From Bacteroidaceae bacterium (GTDB taxonomy: Bacteria > Bacteroidota > Bacteroidia > Bacteroidales > Bacteroidaceae), in NCBI GenBank assembly GCA_017622495.1, contig JAGAQY010000021.1, positions 1 to 41,712 on the forward strand: 41,712 nt of DNA, in the 5' to 3' direction. A program made the position numbers and the translations under genes. The notes under the pieces are model-generated. The model did no database searches and had not been told where the DNA came from. It saw only the letters and a list, made by a program, of their open reading frames with translations. This document shows positions 29,385-36,206 of the stretch, one piece after another; within the stretch, counting starts at the first letter, position 1, and each line of letters opens with the position of its first letter.

Positions 29385-30794
29385 ATGAGCAATTCAACAA
29401 TAGATAATAAGCTGGTCGTGTCATCCCCCCTTGGGGGGAATGAGGGGGGCTGTGGGTCTTCAGCCCAATACCTCAACCTCTACCGTGAGTGCCGCAGTCT
29501 AATCGGTCGTCACAGTGCTCCCGTGATGAATGTCTTGCGCGATGAGGCTCACGACGAGCTGCTCCGTATGGGCTTTCCCACACGGCAGGATGAGGAATAC
29601 AAGTATACTGATGTGGAGGCGATTTTTGCTCCCGACTATGGCATCAACCTGGGTCGCCTCGACATCCCCGTGAACCCCTACGATGTGTTCAAGTGCGATG
29701 TGCCCAACATGAGCACCTCGCTCTACTTCATCGTCAACGATCGTTTCTATATGAAGGCTTTGCCTAAGGTCGCTCTCCCCGAGGGCGTGCTCCTCGGCAG
29801 TCTCAAGGAGATAGCTGAGCAGTACCCCGACTTTGTGTCCAAATATTATGGCCAGCTTGCCGATACGAGGTCCAACGCCATCACAGCCCTCAACACGATG
29901 TTTGCACAGGACGGTCTGCTGCTATACATCCCCAAGGGCGTAGTGGTAGAGAAGCCCATCCAGCTCGTGAATATCTTGCGTGCCGATGTCAACTTCATGG
30001 TCAACCGCCGCGTGCTCATCATCCTGGAGGATATGGCCCAGGCACGCCTCTTGATGTGCGACCATGCTATGGACGAGGTCGACTTCCTCGCCAATCAGGT
30101 CATCGAGGTCTTCGTGGGTGCCGGCGCATCCTTCGAACTTTACGAACTGGAGGAGACCACCCCGCGCACCTGCCGACTGAGCAACCTCTACATACACCAG
30201 CAGGCCGATAGCCGTGTGTTGGTCAATGGCGTCACCCTCATGGGCGGCACCACCCGCAACACCACGCGTGTCACTCTCGCCGGTCGCGGAGCCCATATCA
30301 GCCTCTGCGGCATGGCCATTGCCGATAGCCATCAGCATGTCGACAACCACACCTTCATCGACCATGCCGTGAGCGACTGCACCAGCCACGAGCTATACAA
30401 GTATGTGCTCGACGATGAGGCTACCGGTGCCTTTGCCGGCAAGGTGCTCGTGCGCGAAGGAGCTCAGCACACCGATTCCCAGCAGACCAACCGCAACCTC
30501 TGTCTCACCCGTCAGGCCCGTATGTACACCCAACCGCAGCTCGAGATCTATGCCGACGATGTGAAGTGTAGCCACGGAGCCACCGTAGGCCAGCTCAACG
30601 AAGATGCCCTCTTCTACATGCAGCAGCGCGGCATCAGCCATGCCGAAGCCCGCCAGCTCCTCATGCGTGCCTTTGTGGGCGAGGTCATCGATGAGGTAGG
30701 CCTCGAGGCCCTGCGCGACCGTCTGCACCATCTGGTGGAGAAACGATTCCGCGGTGAACTCGGCCAATGCCGTGAGTGTAATGCCTGTAAGTAA
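29385..30794 (+). CDS. sufD: Fe-S cluster assembly protein SufD
   Basis: A 469-residue SufD, structural partner of SufB in the SufBC2D scaffold. Homology starts at about residue 29 (QYLNLYRECRSLIGRHSAPV) and runs to the end (FRGELGQCRECNACK), including the SufB/D core with ILRADVNFMVNRRVLIILED and CSHGATVGQLNEDALFYMQQR. The first 28 or so residues (with VVSSPLGGNEGG) are encoded partly by a GC-rich dispersed repeat and have no family counterpart. An in-frame GTG at 29361 is possible; ATG 29385 is preferred. sufS follows after 9 bases. Confidence 0.95.
   Translation: MSNSTIDNKLVVSSPLGGNEGGCGSSAQYLNLYRECRSLIGRHSAPVMNVLRDEAHDELLRMGFPTRQDEEYKYTDVEAIFAPDYGINLGRLDIPVNPYDVFKCDVPNMSTSLYFIVNDRFYMKALPKVALPEGVLLGSLKEIAEQYPDFVSKYYGQLADTRSNAITALNTMFAQDGLLLYIPKGVVVEKPIQLVNILRADVNFMVNRRVLIILEDMAQARLLMCDHAMDEVDFLANQVIEVFVGAGASFELYELEETTPRTCRLSNLYIHQQADSRVLVNGVTLMGGTTRNTTRVTLAGRGAHISLCGMAIADSHQHVDNHTFIDHAVSDCTSHELYKYVLDDEATGAFAGKVLVREGAQHTDSQQTNRNLCLTRQARMYTQPQLEIYADDVKCSHGATVGQLNEDALFYMQQRGISHAEARQLLMRAFVGEVIDEVGLEALRDRLHHLVEKRFRGELGQCRECNACK
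29421..29450. repeat. GC-rich dispersed repeat inside the sufD 5' end
   Basis: TCATCCCCCC, TT, GGGGGGAATGA, GGGGGG: an inverted repeat with C6/G6 arms flanked by TCAT/ATGA. It is in frame with sufD and translated. Homopolymer runs of six C and two runs of six G make it prone to slippage. Confidence 0.6.
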
Positions 30795-30803
30795 GAATAT
30801 GCT

Positions 30804-32021
30804 ATGACATACGATATCAACGCTATCCGTGCCGACTTCCCCATCCTTGACCGCCAAGTGTATGGCAAGCCGTTGGTATACCTCGACAATGGTGCCACCA
30901 CGCAGAAGCCGCGCACGGTGGTCGATGCCATCACCGAGGAGTACTACTCGGTGAATGCCAATGTGCATCGCGGCGTACACTTCCTCTCGCAGGAGGCCAC
31001 GCGTCTGCACGAAGCATCGCGCGAGCGCGTGCGTACCTTTATCAATGCCGCCTCCACCAATGAGATTATCTTCACCCGCGGCACCACCGAGGCCATCAAC
31101 CTGCTGGCCTCCTCGTTTGGCGAGGCCTTCCTTCGCGAGGGCGACGAGGTGATTGTCTCTACGATGGAGCACCACAGCAACATCGTGCCTTGGCAGCTGC
31201 TCGAGGCACGCAAGGGCATCCGCCTGCGCGTGATACCCATCACCGACCGCGGCGAAATCTGTATGGACGAGTACGTCAAGCTCTTCAACGAGCACACACG
31301 CCTCGTCTCTGTGATGCACGTGTCCAACGTCTTGGGCACCGTCAACCCCATCCGTGAGATGATACGCATCGCCCACGAGCACGATGTGCCCTTTGCCGTC
31401 GATGGTGCACAGAGCATACCGCATATCGCCGTCGATGTGCAGGACCTCGATGCCGACTTCTATGCCTTCAGTGCCCACAAGGTATATGGCCCCACGGGTA
31501 TCGGCGTGCTGTATGGCAAGGAGCATTGGCTCGACCGCATGCCCCCCTATCAGGGCGGTGGAGAGATGATACAGACCGTCTCGTTCGAGCGCACCACCTT
31601 CAACGAACTGCCCTACAAGTTTGAGGCCGGCACGCCCGACTATATAGGTACCACCGCCTTTGCCCGCGCTCTCGACTATGTGTCGGCACTTGGCATGGAG
31701 CATATCGCCGCCCACGAGAAGGCACTCACCGACTATGCCCTGCAACGCCTGCGCGAGATTCCCGGCATGCGCATCATCGGCGAGGCCGAGGAGCGCGGCG
31801 CCGTCATCTCCTTCAACGTGGGCGACATACACCCCTCCGACCTCGGCACCCTGCTCGACCGCCTCGGCATTGCCGTGCGCACCGGTCACCATTGCGCCCA
31901 ACCCCTGATGCAGCGCATGGGCATCCCCGGCACCGTACGCGCCTCATTTGCCCTATACAACACAATGGAGGAGGTCGACGCGCTTGTAGCCGCCGTGGAT
32001 AGAGTGCGTAAGATGTTCTGA
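30804..32021 (+). CDS. sufS: cysteine desulfurase SufS
   Basis: A 405-residue PLP enzyme of class V aminotransferase fold. It removes sulfur from cysteine and passes it to the SufBCD scaffold. The PLP lysine is Lys226 (SAHKVYGPTG), the catalytic persulfide cysteine is Cys364 (RTGHHCAQPLMQ), and the cofactor-binding His of MEHHSNIVPW is present. Group II desulfurases normally work with SufE or SufU; neither is next to this operon. Last gene of sufBCDS, followed by a terminator at 32072-32099. Confidence 0.97.
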   Translation: MTYDINAIRADFPILDRQVYGKPLVYLDNGATTQKPRTVVDAITEEYYSVNANVHRGVHFLSQEATRLHEASRERVRTFINAASTNEIIFTRGTTEAINLLASSFGEAFLREGDEVIVSTMEHHSNIVPWQLLEARKGIRLRVIPITDRGEICMDEYVKLFNEHTRLVSVMHVSNVLGTVNPIREMIRIAHEHDVPFAVDGAQSIPHIAVDVQDLDADFYAFSAHKVYGPTGIGVLYGKEHWLDRMPPYQGGGEMIQTVSFERTTFNELPYKFEAGTPDYIGTTAFARALDYVSALGMEHIAAHEKALTDYALQRLREIPGMRIIGEAEERGAVISFNVGDIHPSDLGTLLDRLGIAVRTGHHCAQPLMQRMGIPGTVRASFALYNTMEEVDALVAAVDRVRKMF

Positions 32022-32071
32022 TGCAGACTTCTACCCTCGTGAATCGTTAGTTCCGATAATTGAGCGGAGCA

Positions 32072-32099
32072 GTGCGTTTGGAGCATTCGCACGTTTTTT
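32072..32099 (+). terminator. suf operon terminator
   Basis: GTGCG (32072-32076) pairs with CGCAC (32088-32092) around an 11-nt loop, followed by G and six T. A short stem, but correctly placed 50 bases after sufS. Confidence 0.6.
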
Positions 32100-32117
32100 G
32101 CAAGGATTTTCATAGGT

Positions 32118-32204
32118 GTGAAAAAAGTTTTTCACAGTAGTGATAAAAATTTATCACAGGTGCGACAAAATTTTGTCAAGCCTGTGATAATTTTTTATCA
32201 AAGG
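32118..32204. repeat. four tandem AT-rich palindromes
   Basis: P1 GTGAAAAA/TTTTTCAC (32118-32135), P2 GTGATAAA/TTTATCAC (32140-32157), P3 GACAAAATTTTGTC (32164-32177), P4 TGATAA/TTATCA (32185-32200, closed by CCT/AGG). In addition CACAGG (32155-32160) pairs with CCTGTG (32181-32186), so alternative pairings exist between P2 and P4. The layout repeats that at 132-229. Confidence 0.8.
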
Positions 32205-32279
32205 CTCCAAACACCAGTTTGCCTTTATCCAAACGACAGCAAACTAAGCTTCGACGATGTGAAAGCATCTTGTCTGGCA

Positions 32280-32351
32280 CAACAACCTACAAAGCCTTCA
32301 AAGTACGCCTACGCCTATTCTTTTCAGACGTTATAGGTTGTTGCGAGTGGA
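32280..32351. repeat. dispersed repeat, left copy (flanks the WYL/GIY-YIG segment)
   Basis: Contains CAACAACCTA (32280-32289) facing TAGGTTGTTG (32334-32343) as a 10-bp inverted repeat. It shares with the copy near 35533-35588 the words TCAAAGTACG and TTTTCAGAC plus TTATAGGTTGTTGCGAGTGGA in the same order and orientation. This copy has 13 extra bases (CCTACGCCTATTC). Confidence 0.7.
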
Positions 32352-32448
32352 CGCATGGGCTGCTTGATTAAGGGGCTGCTACGGATGAGTTGTAGGGGGT
32401 GTGGAATAATAATTTGGTGTAAGGGCACTGATGTTCCGATAAAAAGTG

Positions 32449-32456
32449 TATCTTTG
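32449..32456 (+). promoter_or_regulatory. -7 box before the structured RNA
   Basis: TATCTTTG matches TAnnTTTG exactly. No clear TTTG at -33. The start would be near 32463. Confidence 0.5.
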
Positions 32457-32462
32457 CGATTG

Positions 32463-32685
32463 AATTGTGCGGATAGGAGCTATCAGCGCAGTTCGAGAGA
32501 CATATTGGTTAGCGTTTGCTATTTATTCTAAAAATGTTCCGAAACTTGGCCGTGGAAAGAACAGCGACAAGAGTAAGTTGGTTAAACGCCTACGTTATAC
32601 GTGGGCGCAATTTATCTGTCGCTGTGGGTTTCGGCCAAGTACCCAGGAACGTTTGGATAAGTTGTTGTCCACGTTCCTTTTTTTA
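32463..32685 (+). ncRNA. candidate structured non-coding RNA, about 220 nt, with intrinsic terminator
   Basis: After a -7 box come: a 5' hairpin (TGCG and GATAG pairing with CTATC and CGCA, about 32468-32490); a single-stranded stretch; a long interrupted hairpin with perfect helices GTTCC/GGAAC (32536-32540, 32646-32650), ACTTGGCC/GGCCAAGT (32544-32551, 32633-32640), ACAGCGACA/TGTCGCTGT (32561-32569, 32617-32625) and GCCTACGT/ACGTGGGC (32588-32595, 32599-32606); then a terminator hairpin GGAACGT/ACGTTCC (32646-32652, 32671-32677) with seven T. The long rod with internal loops recalls 6S RNA or the Bacteroidales-1 type of trans-acting RNA; the identity is not proved. Open frames across it have no protein character. 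GGAAC is shared by the rod and the terminator, so the two compete. Confidence 0.7.
32646..32685 (+). terminator. terminator of the structured RNA
   Basis: GGAACGT (32646-32652) pairs with ACGTTCC (32671-32677), with inner TGGA/TCCA pairing possible, followed by seven T. Confidence 0.85.
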
Positions 32686-32750
32686 TTGGAATAATGTGCA
32701 ATTTGCTGATTTTTGTATATGAAGTGACAAGTTATGTCGCATGGAGTACA

Positions 32751-32758
32751 TATATTTG
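32751..32758 (+). promoter_or_regulatory. -7 box before the WYL gene
   Basis: TATATTTG matches TAnnTTTG exactly, 19 bases before ATG 32778. No clear -33 TTTG. It argues against the longer frame that opens at 32694. Confidence 0.5.
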
Positions 32759-32777
32759 CAGCACAAATGGTAATGCT

Positions 32778-33689
32778 ATGAAGAATGTTGTATTATTGAC
32801 AAGGTATCTGCTAATAATTAATAGATTGCAGAGAGAGAAAGGTCGTTACGTAATGGCAGGTGAGTTGCTGCAACACGTAAACAGGGAGCTGGAGTATCGT
32901 GGGCATCCCTCCGATATCAGTCTGAGGACTTTGCAACGGGATATTGCAGATGTCTGTGAGTTGGGATTCCCTATCGAACACAAACACAATTATGGCTACT
33001 GCTTGCAGGCCGACCAACCTGTATTCTTTACGAATACGGAAGAGATGTTGCTGAATTTTGACCTGCTCAATGCCATAAACAGCGAGAGTGCGGACAATCG
33101 GTATATCTTGGCCGAGCATCATCGCCCCGTAGGCAGTGAGCAAATGCCACTACTCATTGATGCCATACGCAAGCAGCATCCAATAAAGTTTGACTACACC
33201 CTTGTCAGGCACAATGATAATGTAATATGCGTCAATGCACATCCTCATTTCTTGAAAGAATCGAACCAGCGGTGGTACCTTTTGGCAAAGGTTGGGGATA
33301 CATTGAAGAGTTACGGAATAGACCGAATAGCCAATATCGAAGTGATGGAGCACGAAAAGTTTAAGCGCGACGAGTCTATAAATATCGATGAACTATTCAG
33401 AGATTCATACGGTATCTGGCAACAAACGGACATACTGGTTGAGGACATTGAATTGTCTTATGATGCCTTGGATGGCAAGTTCTTGAAGTCCCTTCCGCTG
33501 CATCATTCGCAACGTATCGTTTGTGACACTGATGAAGAGTTCCGAATCACGCTACGCCTACGCATTACGAATGACTTTGTCATGGAACTCCTTTCACGGA
33601 GTCGCTCGCTGACAGTTATCCGTCCACTGCATTTGCGTGAGAGAGTACATCAGGTTTATCAAGAAGCATTAAAAAGGAATAGGCTATGA
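32778..33689 (+). CDS. WYL-domain transcriptional regulator
   Basis: A 303-residue DNA-binding regulator. The N-terminal winged helix includes RYLLIINRLQREKGRYVMAG and the recognition region DISLRTLQRDIADVCELGFP. The WYL domain follows, with the eponymous motif in QRWYLLAKVG (about residue 165) and SYGIDRIANIEV. The C-terminal WCX-like extension ends in VHQVYQEALKRNRL. WYL proteins sense nucleic acid or nucleotide ligands and often control defence or mobile modules. It overlaps the next gene by 4 bases (ATGA), so it heads a small operon. ATG 32778 is chosen because a -7 box sits just upstream. Confidence 0.87.
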   Translation: MKNVVLLTRYLLIINRLQREKGRYVMAGELLQHVNRELEYRGHPSDISLRTLQRDIADVCELGFPIEHKHNYGYCLQADQPVFFTNTEEMLLNFDLLNAINSESADNRYILAEHHRPVGSEQMPLLIDAIRKQHPIKFDYTLVRHNDNVICVNAHPHFLKESNQRWYLLAKVGDTLKSYGIDRIANIEVMEHEKFKRDESINIDELFRDSYGIWQQTDILVEDIELSYDALDGKFLKSLPLHHSQRIVCDTDEEFRITLRLRITNDFVMELLSRSRSLTVIRPLHLRERVHQVYQEALKRNRL

Positions 33690-34135
33690 TTAAATTAAAA
33701 CCATCTCAGATTTGCACCAATTACAAGCAGTCAAACCGCTTAGTGAAGGCTGGTGTATTGCCAGAAACGGCCGACATGTATGTATATGAGCATAATGGTA
33801 GCGAATATATTGGCTTTGGCAGTCCTGATAGCGAAGCGATTTCGCACAAGGCCTTACCTGCCTGGTCACTAGATAGGCTAATAGACATGCTCCCCAAGAG
33901 GTCATTACAGTTTGTAATAAGACTGGAAATCTGCTGCGAAGGTTCAGAAGAGAATCCTCTCTACACTTTCGACGGTCATGAATTCGAAGAGTTCAGTGGG
34001 GCTAAGAATATCTATGATGCGACAGTAGATCTCATAGAAGCACTCATTAAAATACGATTCTTCGAATACGTGGATTGGAGTAAACAGGATGGGAATAAAG
34101 TGACAAGGTTTATTAATAAAATAATTAAATGTTAG
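33686..34135 (+). CDS. hypothetical protein of the mobile-element type
   Basis: A 149-residue soluble protein. The pattern around SNRLVKAGVLPETADMYVYE and PAWSLDRLIDMLP recalls small uncharacterised proteins carried by Bacteroidetes phages and conjugative elements; that memory is the only lead. No catalytic motif is seen. It starts inside the WYL stop codon (ATGA overlap), so translation is coupled, and the GIY-YIG gene starts within 10 bases of its end. Confidence 0.75.
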   Translation: MIKLKPSQICTNYKQSNRLVKAGVLPETADMYVYEHNGSEYIGFGSPDSEAISHKALPAWSLDRLIDMLPKRSLQFVIRLEICCEGSEENPLYTFDGHEFEEFSGAKNIYDATVDLIEALIKIRFFEYVDWSKQDGNKVTRFINKIIKC

Positions 34136-34143
34136 GAGCGAGT

Positions 34144-34623
34144 ATGGAAAACATTAAGGAAAAACTTATGTGCGAAGGCTTCGACGGCTTCGTGAGTGTT
34201 AGGGATTTGAAGAAGAACTTCGAGAGTGGTGGTATCCCTAAAGTTGAGGGAGTTTATCAGATTTTGCGATTGAAAGATGCTGAACCACAATTCTTAACAA
34301 AAGGAACTGGTGGATATCATAATGATAAAGAGCCTAATGTCAGTATTGACGAACTTCGCTATAATTGGATAGATGCAGAACCTATTGTATATATAGGGAA
34401 AGCAACGGAACTTTTTAAGCGAATCAAACAGTACATGAGATTTGGAAGTGGTAAAAATGTAGGACATTATGGAGGCCGATACATTTGGCAATTGGCTGAC
34501 TCTGATGATTTGGTCGTTTGTTGGAAATGCGTAGAAGATTCGCGAAGGGTGGAGGCTGCTATGATTGCAGAATTTAAGAAGAATCATAATGGGAAGCGAC
34601 CCTTTGCTAATCTTCAAGACTGA
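34144..34623 (+). CDS. GIY-YIG nuclease domain protein
   Basis: A 159-residue single-domain protein. GVY (residues 36-38) and VYIGKA (82-87) form the split GIY-YIG motif, with a longer insert than usual between them. The conserved Arg is Arg93 (ELFKRIKQY), the metal-binding Glu is Glu137 (RRVEAAMIAEF) and the late Asn is in PFANLQ. All catalytic positions are present, so nuclease activity is plausible. There is no separate DNA-binding domain. ATG 34129 upstream is in frame, but AGGAG five bases before 34144 favours the shorter start. It is not a recognisable UvrC or SLX1 relative. Confidence 0.72.
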   Translation: MENIKEKLMCEGFDGFVSVRDLKKNFESGGIPKVEGVYQILRLKDAEPQFLTKGTGGYHNDKEPNVSIDELRYNWIDAEPIVYIGKATELFKRIKQYMRFGSGKNVGHYGGRYIWQLADSDDLVVCWKCVEDSRRVEAAMIAEFKKNHNGKRPFANLQD

Positions 34624-34649
34624 ATGGTTGAACTTTTAATATATATGTT

Positions 34650-34955
34650 ATGAGACAAAATTTGTATACTCAGATTTGGATGGACAACTTATCTCGTATT
34701 ATAGAGGTAATGAAAGATGGTGGTGGGGAAATCCAACTTAAAAAGCAGGATTTTGAGGCGGCAGGGAATAGACTAGCCTCTGGTTATGATTTTAATCTTA
34801 CTATATATGATGCCAATGTGCCTCGCATAGGGAATAGCGCAGTAGCAAGAAACCTAAAAAGGGTGTTGGACAGTAGTGATGAATTTCAATGCTTGGCGGA
34901 AGGATATTGGAAAATCAACTTTAAGAATTTTCTTTTAAAGATCCAAAAAATATAA
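34650..34955 (+). CDS. hypothetical small protein
   Basis: A 101-residue protein with no recognised family. It looks alpha/beta; the C-terminal half (AVARNLKRVLDSSDEFQCLA then EGYWKINF) has the look of a small winged-helix or DNA-contacting fold, but this is a guess. It starts 26 bases after the GIY-YIG gene in the same orientation. Confidence 0.6.
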   Translation: MRQNLYTQIWMDNLSRIIEVMKDGGGEIQLKKQDFEAAGNRLASGYDFNLTIYDANVPRIGNSAVARNLKRVLDSSDEFQCLAEGYWKINFKNFLLKIQKI

Positions 34956-35007
34956 TATATTGAAATAGATTTTCAGATTCCCAATTTTATAATTAAAAGT
35001 AGTTGTT

Positions 35008-35268
35008 ATGACAATCGAACAATTAAAAACATTAGTGGAAGAGGAACTGAATAGTAGAAACCTGAAAAGTAAGGTTCGTTTCTCCGCGTTGAACAAGGTA
35101 GTTCCCTTTATCAAGAAACAATATGGCGTTGATGCTTCTTCACTTCCTGCATCAAAGGATGAACTTAAAGGCGCCTACGAAAAATATAAGGGAAAGATTT
35201 TGAATAGTGCTGAGAGCAGTGTGATTAACGAGCTATATAATCAACTAGGGCATGTTTGTTCCCATTGA
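35008..35268 (+). CDS. hypothetical small helical protein
   Basis: An 86-residue, Lys- and Glu-rich protein predicted from its sequence to be mostly helical (TIEQLKTLVEEELNSRN, then VVPFIKKQYG and KDELKGAYEKYKGKI). No family recognised. It overlaps the next small gene by 17 bases. Confidence 0.6.
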   Translation: MTIEQLKTLVEEELNSRNLKSKVRFSALNKVVPFIKKQYGVDASSLPASKDELKGAYEKYKGKILNSAESSVINELYNQLGHVCSH

Positions 35269-35416
35269 TCCCGAAGTACTGATAGAAGAGTTATACGAAA
35301 CCTATGGTTATTCCGTCTCGCTCGACTATGCTATAAACTATATTGAAATGAATCCCTACGCCACAGTAGACGATTTTCACGATTGGTATGAACGTATTCA
35401 GGGTATGCAACATTAA
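35252..35416 (+). CDS. small overlapping protein, 54 residues
   Basis: ATG 35252 opens a 54-codon frame ending TAA 35414-35416. The peptide starts MFVPIDPEVLIEELYETYG, continues with SVSLDYAINYIEMNPYATVD and ends DWYERIQGMQH. Its composition is that of a real acidic helical protein. It overlaps the end of the previous gene by 17 bases, which fits translational coupling, and a terminator follows 80 bases later. No family recognised. Confidence 0.55.
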   Translation: MFVPIDPEVLIEELYETYGYSVSLDYAINYIEMNPYATVDDFHDWYERIQGMQH

Positions 35417-35495
35417 GTCATCTGCAATAACAGTTGATAGAATAAAGGAACTATTGGATTAAGATACTTGTCAACTTGGCCGAAACCGATAGCAC

Positions 35496-35529
35496 GCCCC
35501 GCATTCAATGATAGTGTGGGGCTTTCTTT
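35496..35529 (+). terminator. terminator of the WYL/GIY-YIG operon
   Basis: GCCCCGCA (35496-35503) pairs with TGTGGGGC (35515-35522) with one G-U pair, followed by TTTCTTT. A good intrinsic terminator. Confidence 0.8.
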
Positions 35530-35532
35530 ATA

Positions 35533-35588
35533 AACCTGATGAAGCCATCAAAGTACGTTTTCAGACTTTATAGGTTGTTGCGAGTGGA
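35533..35588. repeat. dispersed repeat, right copy
   Basis: Starts AACCTGATGAAGCCATCAAAGTACG and continues into TTTTCAGAC and TTATAGGTTGTTGCGAGTGGA, matching the left copy at 32280-32351 in order and orientation. Its left arm is degenerate, so it no longer forms the 10-bp inverted repeat. Confidence 0.7.
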
Positions 35589-35619
35589 TGGATGCCAGAA
35601 GAGGAGTTCTCTTGGTGTG

Positions 35620-35651
35620 TTTGCATATATCAAATTATGTAACTACTTTTA
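35620..35651 (+). promoter_or_regulatory. promoter of the STM3941-like gene
   Basis: TTTG (35620-35623), a 20-bp spacer and TACTTTTA (35644-35651): one mismatch to consensus. Start near 35657, with a leader of about 15 bases to ATG 35672. Confidence 0.65.
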
Positions 35652-35671
35652 CGGGACAAAACGAGAAATAA

Positions 35672-36199
35672 ATGAAAGAAGAAATCAAAATCTATCGTTC
35701 GGTGTGGAGGAATGCTCTACTGATTCTCTGTTGCCTTGCATTTGCAGCGGGCAGTGTCTTGATTTTGCTTGATGGGAATGAGAAACCTTTGATGGTTATC
35801 ATTGCAGCATGGATTGGTATCCTGTTCTTTGGTTTGGGTGGATTGTTTGTTGCCTATCTTGTGCTAAAGGAGCTGTTGATGCGGACACCGTATCTCGTCA
35901 TTACGGACGAGAAGGTGATAATGAACGGAGAGAAGCCATGGGAGGCATCGTTTGCCGATGTGGAAATCTTCTTCCTCACTCGTGTCTCTACTGCTAGGAT
36001 GATAGGAATTAAATACAAGAAGAATATTGAGACTCAACGGCTGGATAATGCCGGCCAGTGGGGCCGAGCAGTGCGCAACTTTAATGTCAAACTTGTGGGC
36101 GCACAAGAGTCTATCGCCGCCGTTGAACTGACGATAAAGCCACAAGTATTGTGCGACTTGCTGAATGAAAGGTTGGAGGAGTTTAATCGGAACAAATGA
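35672..36199 (+). CDS. two-TM protein, STM3941-like
   Basis: A 175-residue inner-membrane protein. It begins EEIKIYRSVWRNALLILCC, has two transmembrane helices (about residues 13-33 and 39-66), then a cytoplasmic PH-like domain (PYLVITDEKVIMNG, IGIKYKK). The pattern fits the uncharacterised STM3941 family; function unknown. The next gene starts 7 bases after its stop, so both are likely in one transcript. Confidence 0.65.
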   Translation: MKEEIKIYRSVWRNALLILCCLAFAAGSVLILLDGNEKPLMVIIAAWIGILFFGLGGLFVAYLVLKELLMRTPYLVITDEKVIMNGEKPWEASFADVEIFFLTRVSTARMIGIKYKKNIETQRLDNAGQWGRAVRNFNVKLVGAQESIAAVELTIKPQVLCDLLNERLEEFNRNK

Positions 36200-36206
36200 A
36201 TCGGGC

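Noticed and set aside
30393..31901. 502-codon minus-strand frame opposite sufD and sufS
   Set aside because: A shadow frame across two clearly conserved genes on the other strand, with low-complexity His/Gly/Val composition.
32118..32336. 72-codon plus-strand frame over the palindrome cluster
   Set aside because: It is made of palindromic repeat words, shows no protein character and has no promoter.
32467..32722. Two overlapping 68- and 75-codon frames in the structured RNA region
   Set aside because: The base pairing and terminator explain the sequence better; the peptides have no family features and run through the terminator.
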